Shown one piece after another: positions 10,606 to 22,131 of a stretch of 64,000 nucleotides of DNA (position 1 is its first letter; each line of letters begins with the position of its first letter). The notes under the pieces were generated by a model. That model was not told where the DNA came from. It did not search any database and saw only the letters and a program-made list of their open reading frames with translations. Position numbers and translations under genes: made by a program. The stretch comes from Isoetes taiwanensis (lineage: Eukaryota > Streptophyta > Lycopodiopsida > Isoetales > Isoetaceae). The stretch is taken from assembly GCA_021234155.1 (NCBI GenBank), contig JAJEKV010000071.1:4030483-4094482 (forward strand), given 5' to 3'.

Positions 10606-11690
10606 GCAATCTTACGATTGGGCCTAATGGGCCGGGGACGCGATCGTGACTGGCGATAAATGGCTCTCGACAGCCGTATTGTCAAATCCCATAATTAGAT
10701 TTCTTTCGCTAGAAAAGCAAAGTACAATTAACGGATAATTTGAAACTACCACCTAATCTTGCCGCCACCTTTCTTGTCATTCGAACTCGAAAGAACTTGG
10801 AAGAATAGGAAGAACTTCGAAAAGAACTTCGGAAGAATCTGGGAAGAAGCCCGGCGCTGGCGATGTGGCGCCTTCATGTAAGTTCATCTACTCTTCAGAA
10901 CCCAAGCTCCAAATTAATCCCATGATCTTGCGACATTGAGCATTTGGAGAAGAATGCTACATGCCGACGCCAATTTGAAGAGGAGGGTGGGAAATTGCAA
11001 GATAGAATCGATCGATCGGAAGCAATCGCCACGGAGTTCCTCTTGGAAATGATCATGTGAAGATTCTAGTAACCAGTTGCCATTTCAACGACGAAGCATT
11101 ACCCGAAGGCATCCTGATGGAACACGATGGGTGAAAGCATCGGAACCTTTGTTGCATGGCGATGAATCGCTTTAAAGAAGGTGAGTTTCATTTTCTTGGA
11201 AGACATAGAGGAAGATAGATCGAGAAAAAAGTAGGTTGAGTGCTATACTAAGATGCACAAGCTGATTCTGTCATATGTATGAAATTAAAACGCTTGCATG
11301 CCAGACCATTCATTCAATATTTCAAAACTATAAGGCCTGCAGACCAGAGCATTCAAGAATTTAAAAAACACTGTATTCTTTACATGGATGGGATATTCTT
11401 TAAAAAACTTGCATTCTTTACATTGTTTTAATTACATCTGTGTGTTATTCATCTGTGTGTTGTTCCTCAGTAGTCTCAAATGCTGGCACAATAGTCTCAA
11501 ATGCTGTTGAAAAAAGATAAACTGGCATACAAGATTCTGGCAAATAAGATGGTGCAGCTATTGGGATATTACCCAAAATGGCTTCGGAGGTGCGAATCGT
11601 AATTATCAGCTTAGCATTCTCCATTTCAAGCCCCTCCAGAGCACGACACTACTCATTGAATAAGCTTATGCTTGTAGCCTCTGCTGGCAC
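10606..11690. other. No recognisable gene
   Basis: The region has mixed composition, and the short frames lack protein motifs. A GAAGAACTT-type purine stretch lies near 10790-10850. Confidence 0.3.
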
Positions 11691-11699
11691 AGGAGGAAC

Positions 11700-12120
11700 T
11701 TCAGTTGAATACGCGCCAGGTGTATGTTCAGTTGAATACGCGTCAGGCGCGAATTCATAAATCTGTAAGTTAGAGCGAAAAAACAAATTAGTGATTTCGC
11801 GCCATGAGCTAATACCATTCATTTGTAATTTAAATGCACTACTGGCATTAGTAGGTCTTATGAATTGTAAACTCATTTAATGCATTAAAAAATTTAGCAG
11901 GTCTTTGTTAGGAAATATTAAGGTACGAAAGCTAGTTACTGTATGCAGTGAGAGAGCTGAAGTGAAATCACGCCAGGCGCGAAATATCTTTGTGTGCAAA
12001 ATTTTTAAATTGTACAGGTTCAATACACGCCTGGCGTGGATTGGATAAAGCTAATTACAGTATGCAATTCACGCCAGGCGTGTATTGGACCTGTACAATT
12101 AAAAAAATTTTGCACACAAT
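11700..12120. repeat. Hairpin and palindromic motifs related to the 8.1-8.5 kb array
   Basis: About 11992-12046 and 12063-12119 form an inverted repeat of roughly 55-bp arms with few mismatches. Each arm carries GTGTGCAAAATTTTT, TTGTACAGG and an internal CACGCC(T)GGCGTG palindrome. Further single motifs lie near 11708, 11737 and 11968 (GCCAGGCGCGAA type). The structure could fold into a strong hairpin and resembles a MITE or small-RNA source. Confidence 0.65.
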
Positions 12121-12175
12121 AATATCTCGAACCTGGCATGATACTTCGGCTCTTTTAAAATTAGGAATGTTTAGA

Positions 12176-12442
12176 GCCAGAATTCAAAACATGTTCTGAA
12201 CAAATTACAGTTGTGCTTTCAAATTAGAGTTGACACTAAAGAAACATATTGCAGTCATTAAATCCTTGTATTGCCATTGAAAATTTTTACATTAGGCCTT
12301 TTATTAGAGTTGCCAGAATTCAAAACAGCTTCTGAAGAAATTACTGCTTTCAAGTTAGAGTAGAAACTAAAGAAACATATTTCAGTCAGTAAATCCTTGT
12401 ATTGCAATTGAAAATTTTTACATAAGGCCTTTTATTAGAGTT
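12176..12442. repeat. Tandem duplication, 136-bp unit, two copies
   Basis: The unit starting GCCAGAATTCAAAAC (12176) repeats at 12312. Both copies contain ACTAAAGAAACATATT and AATCCTTGTATTGC in the same order, with small indels. No coding signal. Confidence 0.75.
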
Positions 12443-12597
12443 GTCCAGCTCTGTGTTACAAAATTATAGAAGTTCTAGGCAGTTTAAGGAGATACCTAGC
12501 TCCATTCATAATCATCATTTGAGGCCTTTTTTGGAGATGCCCAGCTCGCTCTTCTGAACCAAAAACTAAATAACAAAAAAAAAAAAAATAAAAAAAA

Positions 12598-12840
12598 ATC
12601 AGCCCTCTACCTCCTCCTCTTCTTCCTCCTCCTCTTCTTCCTCTGAGCTTTCATCCGCCATCTCTCCAAGGATGTCTTCGACAGCATCTTCGTCTTCGGA
12701 GGAGGAGGAGGGAAAATCCCATAAATGTTTACTTTTTTTCTTCTTCTAATTCTTCCCGCCATTCTTCATCTGCTTCCTCCATTTCTTCTTCTTTTTCAAG
12801 ATCGTTCTCCATCTCCTCATCTGAATCAAGGGGAGTATGG
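12598..12840 (-). pseudogene. Glu-rich acidic ORF with a frame break in an A-run
   Basis: On the minus strand a frame rich in Glu and Asp runs from about 12860 to 12730 and ends at a TAA just after a homopolymeric A-run. One frame over, the sequence continues as an equally acidic stretch (SSSSEDEDAVEDILGEMADE, then a poly-Glu end) that stops with TGA near 12600. A one-base change in the A-run would explain the break, so these were probably one acidic C-terminal tail. The family is unknown. Simple-sequence CTC/CTT expansion could also produce this by chance. Confidence 0.35.
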
Positions 12841-12849
12841 GGGACCCGA

Positions 12850-13550
12850 GGCTCTTGGCTTTCGATCGCCTCTTAAGCCTCTCCGGATTGGCCGGGATGG
12901 GAGGGGACGAGGCCAGGCGGGGATGGCTCACCATGGTAAGGAAGGAAGGAAGAAAGGATTGGCGCTAGAACGAAGAAAGGATTGGCGGTTGAAAGAATGG
13001 AGGGTTTCATGCATGCAAGGTTTCTTATAGGCGCGGTTGTAATTATGATTCCATCACATCATACAGATCACATCATACAAGATTTATATCCTATACGAAT
13101 TAGCTATCATTACTTCTATTGAATTAATTACGCCCTAGGTTATCATTAATTCTCTATAGAATTACCCACATGTCAGCTATACTTAAAACCTATGTTTTCA
13201 TTAATTTTGTATAATTACCTAGACCTCAGCTATACTTACACACAACTTTGGCCTATCTAGATTTACGACCTATACTTACCTCATTAGTACTACTAGCATA
13301 CACCCTATGTTACCATTAATTTTGCAATAATTATCTACACCTAAGCTATACTTACAACCTATTTTTGGCTGCACTTACAACATATATTTGTCCATTTAAT
13401 GGTTTTTTGGTATTTCTTAAAAGTTCCTTTAATCGGTTCTCAAAATTACTTTGTCCTTTTTTCGAACTAATATTAAGACATTTCACTTTATATAGGCGAA
13501 GCGTGTGGATCCTAAAAAGGGTAAAAATGTAATACCTATTCCCCCAACAT
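12850..13550. other. No recognisable gene
   Basis: After a purine-rich stretch the region is AT-rich. The words CTATACTTA and CTACACCTAAGCTATACTTA recur between 13080 and 13390, suggesting an old short-period repeat. Confidence 0.35.
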
Positions 13551-13559
13551 GTTTCAACA

Positions 13560-16463
13560 TTGTCACCACATGTTCTTATCACATTGTTACCCCAATGTAA
13601 ACATTGTTCTTGTAGGTCAATGCTGTGGACCACCCAAAGGGTGTTGAGGCTAAGACTACTAAGAAAATTATCCTCTGATGGGTTGGATTGGAAGAATAAG
13701 AAGGTGAAAGTGAAGCACCAATGCAATAAGGAGCTAGTAGGTGAAGGAACTATCATACTAGCTGATCCTATCAGTACATCAATGATGAAAGGTTAGGAGA
13801 GGATAAAGTGGGTGTGGCCATAACAAGTTTAGAGGAAAAATGGAAGGAAAAAGGATCAAATCACCGAGGATTACCTTTGCTTGTATAAACAATTGGAGGT
13901 TCCATGCATCATGCCATGGCCTATAGCCTGCATTGAGTTTATAGGAGAATTCCCTTTACGAGAGCGAGGAGGTTGTGGATGACACGATTTTGTTAATGCA
14001 CCTCCAATAGCTGCCGGGACCACATTTTCGGAGAAGAGGGTACACTCGGTGGTGAAACATTATCCTAGCAAGAGGTCCAAGTCAAGTAGTGATTGTTCAC
14101 GTGAAGCTCTCGACTAAGGTAAGGGGAATGGAATGTTGTTGGGCTAATTGTGTTGAAGTTTGAAATTGATGAATTGGTGGAAGCAAGAGCCACCTTCCAA
14201 GAGTATACTTGTGATGAGAGGAGGACTTACATGTACTCCATTCATGAGCTTGCACTTCAAGATGAAAAATTTCCAAAGAAAAAAAAAATACCCTTGCTAG
14301 GGACATGGATATGTAAAGTTGCATGGATACATATTCATGGCATTCCAATTTCATCTTGGCAAAATTGGCAAAGCAAGTCATGCAAAGGGGAGTAAAATTG
14401 CATTACATGGAAATAATGGCATGTTGAGGCCAACTTCTAAGATCCTGGCTGCTAGGGAGATTTTTGAAAAATATGTTGAATTCAATGCTGAGAATATGCC
14501 ACATAAAAGTAGGAAAGATCAACAGGGAAAAATGGTTGTCGAGAAGAGATTGCCATCCCATTGTACCCAGAGCATATTGGAGGAAGTGAATGCTTTGCTT
14601 GAGAACTACGGTACTGCAATATCTCAACCCGGCTTGATGAGACTATGGAGCAAGCACTTCAAGCATGTCACTATAGACACTTCGAACAACTTTGCAAAGT
14701 GCAACTTGTGTGCTAAGTTGAAATCGATTCTTGATAAGACCAAGCAACCAAGCCAAAGGGCTAAGATAAGGGAGCAAATGAAAGACCACATGACAGACCA
14801 ACTATCATGTAGATCCACTTATTGGATGTGGAGAACATTATCATGTTTGGAACCCAATAACTATGTTTGTATTATACATGACAAGATGGATCAATCAAAG
14901 ACTTGTTTGCCACAGTATAGTTACATACCCAAGCAAATCAATAGAGCTTATCCTTTGCAAGTCTCTCTGACAGGTGCAATAGTGCATGGCTCGGTGCCAA
15001 TTTATTATGGCCATTTTAGTATGCAATTGTGGAGTGATGGTCCTGATTTTCATATTGGAAGTGTGATGAGGTGCTTGAGGAACTATGAGAGTGGTTATTC
15101 TGGTGACCTCCACAACCCTGGAGGTGGTAGCCAACCACTCTTCAGTGCATTGTTGGATAGAAAGCCTAATAATTTAGAGAAGTTTACTAAGGCAAGGTTT
15201 AGGAAGTCAGGTGCTTCTGAACATGTTGGAGCCTCAAGTTCACGTCCCCAACCTCGACATCTACCACCAAGGTTCCTCCTCCAACTTGACAATTGTCTTT
15301 GGATGAGAATAAAAGCAGTATATGTTCTCATTCCTATCTTATTTAACAATTTGTGGGTATCTTTGAAAGAGTGAATTTAGGGTTCTTAATGCCTGGACAT
15401 ACTCATGAGGATGTGGATGCATTGTTTGGGAAGTATAGTCTTGTAGATTGAAATCTCAAATTGTGACCAATCTTCCTAGACTAATGGAAGTTCTTAGTGA
15501 ATGCATTTTACCTTCTCCTATAGGGTTGATTATACAAGAGGTGCCTGATTGGAAGAATTTTATCGAAGGTTATGCTCTTGATATGGAAGGTCAATCTAGA
15601 CCTCTTGATTACACTTTACGGGTCATGGGAAATAAGCCAATCATGCAATGGAAGATGAGACCTTCCGATGATAAATGGAGGCGGATGAGGGAGTACCTAT
15701 ATGGCACGAAGATGAAAATGGTAAACCTAAGATTCCAAGGGGTCAACCAAAAGCTCTTAAGCCTTTTCGAGGTGGATTCATTGCAAAGCACATTGGATGG
15801 CATTTACGAATACATCAAGTATTGGAAAAATAACCCGATGATACCAACCTTGCATTGATAGATTATTGGACACGGTACATGGATTATTGGGACAAGTAGA
15901 CACATCCTCCGATGAACTCAAAGATGGATGGCTACCTAAGACTAGGTGGAGAGACTTGATAACACCCGAGGAAGGCGGATGATGTGGTTAGTAGTATTCA
16001 AAGTCCATGGCTCCTCCAAATTCTTTGAAAAACACTATGTTGGTCCTAGGAAAGGAAGGCCTAAATATCTCGGGCTGGAGGATTATGATCCCAAAGATGA
16101 CTTGCTTTGCCATCAATTTGCACTTATAGTACCAGAGCGCAAAGAGATATACCCTGTGTGGATGGGTACACCATCTCAGAGGTTTGCAAAGAAGTAGGTG
16201 ACCGCAATGTGAGCAAAGTTCGTATGGAGTGGTGGTGTCCAGTGCACCAGTTAAATGCAGTGGCAGAGGAAGAAAGGTATAGAGACTGTTGGACAAAGAG
16301 ATGGAAGAGAAACCCTATTGAAGGGGATGATTGGGTTGAGTTAGATACTATTTTGTTTTCATGGACCCCAAAGGCCATCCCAGGCAAGACTGCTAGGGTT
16401 ACAATACCTGTGGAAGTGAGGAAGAAAGCTATGATATCTCTAGGGGTCACTTCTGAGAAGTAA
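13560..16463 (+). mobile_element. DUF7869-like transposon protein gene, decayed
   Basis: The core frame 14319-15374 encodes 351 residues. It includes CNLCAKLKSILDKTKQPSQR with a CxxC pair, YVCIIHDKMDQ (about 14863-14895), and LPPRFLLQLDNC near the end. The next block, FLMPGHTHEDVDALFGKYS (about 15383-15440), lies in another frame. This GHTHEDxDALFG signature is typical of DUF7869-type proteins, which I recall from mobile elements of plants and invertebrates. The C-terminal region continues at 15448-15858 and 16107-16463 (CWTKRWKRNP..., ending with a basic helix). N-terminal coding traces with stops lie at 13560-14100. A paralogous copy with the same YVCIIHDKMD-type block lies at 58.7-60.6 kb on the minus strand. 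The frame changes could be introns or decay; I favour decay of a formerly spliced gene. Confidence 0.6.
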
Positions 16464-16639
16464 TTGGCAATATGTAACTCGACATGCATATGTGAAGTAT
16501 TTTTAATTTTTAATGCAATCATGTTGTGCTGTTATAAAAAAAAGTCACATTCTCGATGCAAATTTACTAACCCGGGAAAAAGTTGCAGTGCCAAAATGGT
16601 CCAAAATCATGACATAAATCCAATTTAAATGAATGATGG

Positions 16640-16910
16640 TTGTTATGTGAAAAGAGGATTGCAGAACTTGAGGAGGCTCATAAAGTTCAGTTTGAGTGCT
16701 GCAGACGGCTTGATCATATGCATAAGTACATGATGCATTCTGCAACGATTCTCCTTCAGCTCAAAACAACCTTAATGATCTCTCCAGCTCAAGAAAAATT
16801 CATATATGTGCATGGATGTATGTTTTGTAGTAATGGCTTTGCTAATAATGAACCTATCCTAGTTGCTCCATGCGAGCATTCATTTCATGTCTTTTGTTTC
16901 TAATATTCTA
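16640..16910 (+). CDS. RING-like exon, transposon-associated
   Basis: The frame contains a helical N-terminus followed by GCMFCSNGFANNEPILVAPC and EHSFHVFCF, then, past a stop at 16901, a CPKACKW-type end. The C-x2-C ... C-x-H-x2-H-x2-C spacing resembles a RING/treble-clef zinc-binding fold, with the last pair beyond the stop codon. It lies directly downstream of the DUF7869-like gene and upstream of the Ulp1-like exons, in the same orientation. It may belong to the same element or be an N-terminal exon of the peptidase gene. Confidence 0.35.
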
Positions 16911-17628
16911 TTTCTGCTGGACTATCCTGTCCAAAAGCATGCAAATGGGACAAAAACATTTCAAAGATCTTGGGTGTGTACACTGGAGGTAAGCAGTATT
17001 TCATAATCTATGTTTAATTTGCTGCACCCAGAGTTACTGCAATGTAAAATCCATTTATATGTACATTGCTACACTTAAGGTTTTGCTACAGCATGTAGGA
17101 GTGTAATGGTTATTTATACTTATAGTTCCATGGCTTGCATGTCATACATATATGTGTTTCTTACATACATGTTGTATATTCACAATGTAGGGTCCTAGAT
17201 GTAGAACATTAATACATAAAATTAGGAATTGTGTACTGAGTTTTGTGGCAGAACATTTAGAGGTCTGTTATGTAATAGAATTGTATGGTATGTACATATG
17301 CATATATTGGAGCACATTTTATGTACATTATATGTACATTCCATCTACATAAATAGTTATTTACATGTATATGTACTCATAGTACTTCAATGTAGATCAA
17401 TTCTAGTAATATGTACTGATATTTTTTAACAGAATAGTTAGAGACTGATATCTGACTGTTATGTGTCAATTTATTTTCAGAGCTTCAAAGTGCCAAAAAA
17501 AACGACTGAGCAGAAACTACACCACAGACTAGGTGCCTTGTTTTGAAATTGTTTTGCATTACGTTGGAAGAAGCAATTTCTGATTCTTGGTTCGGTTTTC
17601 ACAGTTTTAGAGGTTCCAAAAAAAAGAG

Positions 17629-19424
17629 GTGCAAGAAGATGTAGCTGAGGGAAAGAAAGCAGTGATTGAAGGAAAAAGCAAACTCACTATTCCTACCGTG
17701 ATACAGGTTGAGGAAGTTGATGCTTCAAGTGTGCATGGTGACATTCCAGATTATGACGAGGAGCTCGAGAGATTGAGGGAGCAGGCAAAGGCCACATCTG
17801 AAAAAGTAAAGGCAGCAGCAGGAAATGTGACTTCAAAGAAGAAGTCCACGCCTAAGAAGGCACAGAGGAAGAAAATAAAACCAATAGAAACAGGTATTGA
17901 AAGCATTTTATTTCGGGGTACAACATTTGAGAAGTCCATGACACATGTTTGTAGGTCCTAATCAAGAGGAATCTTCCGAGCCTGAAGTTATAGAGGAGGA
18001 TGCTATTGACTTTGTGGCAAATCTTGCTTCTAACATAGTAAAGGAGTTTGAAGTTAATGACAATGAGAAATCCGGAGAGGTTGAAGACGAGGATTCAGGA
18101 CCTAAGAAGATTCTGAAAAGTGAAGAAACTGAAAAAGATGAGAAGGAAATGGATACTGACTCCGAGAAAACAGTATCAGAACAGCATAGGAATGATCTGT
18201 ACAGATAACTTGATCTACATATCTTAGTTTTTTATTTACATTTAGTATCTAAGTTAAAAACTATAAAATACTGTGGATAATAGTAGATGAATGTAGATAT
18301 ATTGTGTAAATGTATTGGTCATTGAACCCAGACTGCAATTCTGGATACAGGTCATATGATGTTTTGCTCAACCGAATGATGAAGCTGAAGAAGGCAAGGA
18401 TCTTTCTTGGATCTTTGCCTGAAATAGAGTGTTATCTATTTGAACAAGGTGTGCTGGACATGGATGTTGGAAATTTTTCCAAACGGCATGTGGATACATA
18501 TGCCAGGTACTGAACTTTGAACTTATTCATTTGTATGTGTAAGTCATGTTAGTAATTTCATCTTTTTCAACTTGTTATAGGTATCTGCAGCTTTGTGTTC
18601 CTGCAGATAAGAAGTCGACGTCTGGTTCTTCCCACTAGATAGCTTCATGGAATTTGCAGTACACTGCAAGGCAAGCGAAAAAGATAAATGTATGGCAGCC
18701 TCTGAGCGTGGAAGAGATATTGTAAAGGGAGCTCTTATAAGGATAAATTGGCTCAAGTGCAGATGGATTATGATTCCAATGCTATGTGCTGTTACTGAAC
18801 ATCACACTTTGGCCATCTTCAACATAACATGACCTTTACTAAGAGTAAGAACACCATAAATATTCAGATCTTCAATTCTGCCGAGGACATTGGCGTTGAC
18901 ATGGTTACACTTAAGAGATATTTTGTATTTCACATCTCATTTTATTAAAGTATATTGAGTAGATTGGATATCATGTTAGCAGCTTTTTTCATTCATTTTC
19001 TACAGAGTTGATCTGGTCTTTTGTAGGCTCCACATCCTCACTATGGCACATGGTTGTGTCGTGTCAGCTTTCTTGAAGCATGGACAAAACCCTTCACCAG
19101 TTGTGAAGTTTCATAAGTGTCCACAACAGAAAGATGGGGATTCACGTGGCCTCTATGTTACAGCTTATATGCAGAAGTTTGTAGACACAATCGTGTGTGG
19201 TAAAACTACCAATGTGAGTGTCTCATGTCTTTTGTCTTGCAAACAAATGGTTTCCAATATCTAAGTATGGTTGTCACATTTGCAGATTACTCGAAACTGG
19301 TTCTTGCTAAAGTATGCGAAGGATGGTCGTGATGTTCTCATCCGAGCACTACTTCAGGAATTAGACCACATTCACATCGCACCCGAAACCACTAGACCAG
19401 CTGGTACTAGTAAATATGGCTGAG
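17629..19424 (+). pseudogene. Ulp1-like (C48) cysteine peptidase of a mobile element, catalytic Cys replaced
   Basis: Splice-compatible exons are about 17629-17894 and 17955-18208, which join in frame across GT-AG signals. Further exons are about 18346-18507 and 18581-18638, then coding blocks at 18647-18829, about 18850-18940, 19043-19215 and 19286-19424. The N-terminal part is Lys/Glu-rich and probably disordered. The C-terminal blocks match the order of an Ulp1 peptidase. First comes IPMLCAVTEHHTLAIFN with the His at 18800-18802, then IQIFNS where an Asp is usual, then CPQQKDGDSRGLYVTAYM. In that last motif the codon CGT at 19145-19147 (Arg) stands where family members have the catalytic Cys; TGT to CGT is one change. 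Frame breaks near 18640 and after 18829 also indicate a dead copy. It follows the DUF7869-like gene and is probably part of the same transposon. Confidence 0.5.
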
Positions 19425-19744
19425 AAAGCCTATCCCCATTATCACTGCTAAACACTATTCGATCGTAAAATATACATTTTTTTATTGAATTTTAATGAAT
19501 AAAATTTCTTTTTATTCAACTCCACCATGCTTTCTATATAAATTGCATGTTCTTTTATAGCAGGTGTACAGAAAATGTTGATAGTGTTTGATATCAATAA
19601 TGTTTTGGCAAAACAAATACATAGGACTTTTGTAGCAGATGATCATTAGCTAGTTGGAAACTATGACATAATAGGCAAGAAAGTTTTGTATTTAAGGCCC
19701 CACCTAGACGAATTCCTCGAATTTGTATTTGATCACTTTGAAGT

Positions 19745-20071
19745 AGGAATATGGTCATCAATAGTATGTTTCTTTGCGTCGTTTCGCCCTTGTATTCAGT
19801 TTGAACCACGCTTATTCGGAATATTTTAGGACCCCACGCTTCCTTCATCAATATCGACAGATAATTTTGACATTCTGTCTCCTGAAAGGTATTCGAGAAT
19901 TTACTTGGTGTACTTGAAAAATAGTGGCAAGTTCTGGAAACAATGTTTACCTTCTCTTTGATTTCGCAAAGATCATCAGCAGTATATCCTAGCAGTTGTT
20001 CTGCTTGATCATTGAAAATGGACACACTTGTCTCTGGCGTCGCGTCTACTATCTTTGCCTGAAAAATATAT
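19745..20071 (-). pseudogene. RPA1 (RPA70) C-terminal DNA-binding domain exons
   Basis: On the minus strand an exon of about 20071-19951 encodes YIFQAKIVDATPETSVSIFN and then DQAEQLLGYTADDLCEIKEK. This fits the C-terminal OB fold (DBD-C) of replication protein A large subunit, where a RYIL...D-T...FNE-A-E-LLG-A-EL pattern is usual. A GT donor follows at about 19950. The next exon (about 19881-19745, after an AG acceptor) encodes AWGPKIFRISVVQTEYKGET, matching the FRVRAKQETY-type strand region. The upstream zinc-ribbon cysteines of DBD-C were not found in proper order. It is therefore a partial copy, either a host RPA1 paralogue fragment or the RPA-like ORF that plant Helitrons often carry. 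Confidence 0.55.
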
Positions 20072-20529
20072 CTGCACAACAGCATAAAAATAGATGTTCA
20101 GTGCACACGGATCAGCAAACTTGGAATCTTGGTTTAAAAGAGGAACTCTTATCTTCTATGGAACCTATCAAGAGTAGTGGATAAAATCTTCACAATGACA
20201 CAGATAAGGGACTTAATATTCACCTTTGATGGAAGCAACTGTTTGGAGCTGCCTTTCCGGATTGCACCTTTTGAAGATAAACCTTTGTATCTGAGGCCAA
20301 TTTGAGTTTATATAGGAGAAGTATCCAGACAGGAATGAGAGTAACACATTAATAGTAGACGACTCCAAGTACAACATGCTTTTCAATCCCAACAAAAATT
20401 GCATAGAAAAAGATGTTGAAAACACAGGTTTCTTGACACTTTTGAAACCATGGCTAGAGGGTTTGCTGACAGCAGCAAACCTGCACCAGGCAGAACCCTT
20501 TACGCAATCCAACCGACGTACTAACAACA

Positions 20530-21052
20530 GCTGTCTGGAGGCAAATGGTTTCAGAGGGCTATAGGGACAGAGATTGCCTATCCAGGCTATGGAAAAGCTG
20601 CAAGAAAGTAATATACTGAAACAACAAAAAAGTTTATACTGGCTTCACATCAGCTGTGAGCAGATTTTGAATGTAATTTAATGTTAAGGTAAAACATGAA
20701 CAACAGACTTGTATATATTGGCTTTATATCTCCTGTGGCCAGGTTATATATCTTATTGTGATATCTAATACAAGAGTTTTTGTCTCCATACATTGATCTA
20801 CATGTTGCACTTGCTTTGTTTCATGAATCAAAAGAAAAGCTATTGATATCCTTTTTAACAGAACAAGTTCACAGAATAGTTTAACTTCTTGATGCAACAA
20901 TTGATGAACATTTTATACTTTCTGATTTACATTGTTCTTGGAAACAGAAGATATTGTGTGATATTGAAATTGAAGTATCAAAATGTACTTCAGACTAAAA
21001 AAATAAGTAAGAAAAAACTTGCAACAATCAACTAGTTTTCTGAACTTAACAG
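20530..21052. other. No recognisable gene
   Basis: AT-rich sequence with only short frames; nothing of interest seen. Confidence 0.35.
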
Positions 21053-21200
21053 AAGAATAGAATAGAATAGAATAGTTTTTTTAACGTCCACGGAGACCAA
21101 TAGGTCATGGGACCCATACAATGGGCTAGTACAATCATTACTACTAGGATTAAAAAACCCCTGCCTCGAAAGGTTTTCAAGGGAAAAACCTTTGCAGTAA
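21053..21200 (-). mobile_element. LINE/SINE 3' end with (CTATT)n tail
   Basis: On the minus strand the block ends in four repeats of CTATT (complement at 21053-21075). Before the tail it reads as a GC-richer 3' end including CCTTTCGAGGCAGGGGTTTT and ATGACCTATTGGTCTCCGTG. A pentanucleotide microsatellite tail at the 3' end is typical of some plant LINEs. Part of the end resembles sequence near 49440-49500. Confidence 0.45.
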
Positions 21201-21352
21201 TGATGATACTAGACAAACAGAGATAATGATTACTGGGGGCTCAGTAATTGCAGACGTTTATCTAGAACCTCAAGTATGTATAATGCCAAGTCATGCACAG
21301 ATGGTGCTCTGAGAAGTTGTGGAAGCGTGGAATGGAATGCTAAGGTCAAAAA

Positions 21353-21353
<1 letters not shown>

Positions 21354-21387
<34 letters not shown>

Positions 21388-21407
21388 GATGAAGATGAAG
21401 ATGATGG
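21354..21407. repeat. (GAT)n / (GATGAA)n microsatellite
   Basis: Uninterrupted GAT repeats (about eleven) are followed by GATGAA repeats. The complementary strand reads as poly-His or poly-Ile in spurious frames. Confidence 0.9.
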
Positions 21408-22001
21408 CAAATATGAAAGTTCCTTTGTATAGAACTTGCAACAATGCAAATGGACACAATAGTAGGCAAACGTGATAACAAATAGTACTGTGGGCCATGG
21501 ACAAGTGTGGGACTAATATGGCTTTTGTGCTGCTTGACCATTTTTGAAAATACTGTATCCCAAAGCTTACTAAGGAAGCACGTATCAAAATACTGGTTCA
21601 AGTAAGTGTGATCTTCATTTATCTACATATGTATGCATCCCTGCTCCTGGACTATCCATTTAGAAAACCAACATGCACATTTCTCCTTCCAACATGCAAG
21701 AGTTCCTGTCTTTTGGAGGAGGATTGGGTATGAAACCATGGTCTTGACTCTGAGAGCCCGAGTCAGAAAGGCTTTGTGGGCACATTCCAAATCTTCCTGG
21801 CAAGTGATATCACTGGCGCAATATTTCCATCAGGAAAAAAATATTATCTGTATTGATGATTAGAAGAAGAATATTTGGGAAGTTACATGAAATAACCTGC
21901 TAGGATCCAACGGTTGTGAACGGTCTGATCTTTAGAATTTGCAAGGACCTAGTTTAAAGGAACAATAGGCTGAAGCTGAGGCTTATTATTATGGAAGGAG
22001 T

Positions 22002-22129
22002 AATTTGAAGGACCTTAAAATTTCTGAATGAAATTTTGAGTGACACAGTGAGTCACGGCGGCGGAGCCGCGAAGTGCGCCGCGAATACGCTCAAAATTTC
22101 ATTCAGAAATTTTATGGTCCTTCAAATTC
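22002..22129. repeat. Near-perfect hairpin, about 39-bp arms
   Basis: 22002-22040 and 22090-22129 are reverse complements apart from one or two bases (AATTTGAAGGACC and CTGAATGAAATTTTGAG segments pair). The 49-base loop is GC-rich and contains GGCGGCGGAGCCGCG. The boundary matches the left end of a wider inverted-repeat block to 22768, so this may be one end of a small DNA transposon. Confidence 0.75.
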
Positions 22130-22131
22130 TC

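Noticed and set aside
14097-15349. Minus-strand frames opposite the DUF7869-like gene
   Set aside because: Shadows of the plus-strand coding region with no protein character of their own.
21230-21601. Minus-strand frame with poly-His and another with poly-Ile
   Set aside because: Produced by the (GAT)n microsatellite.
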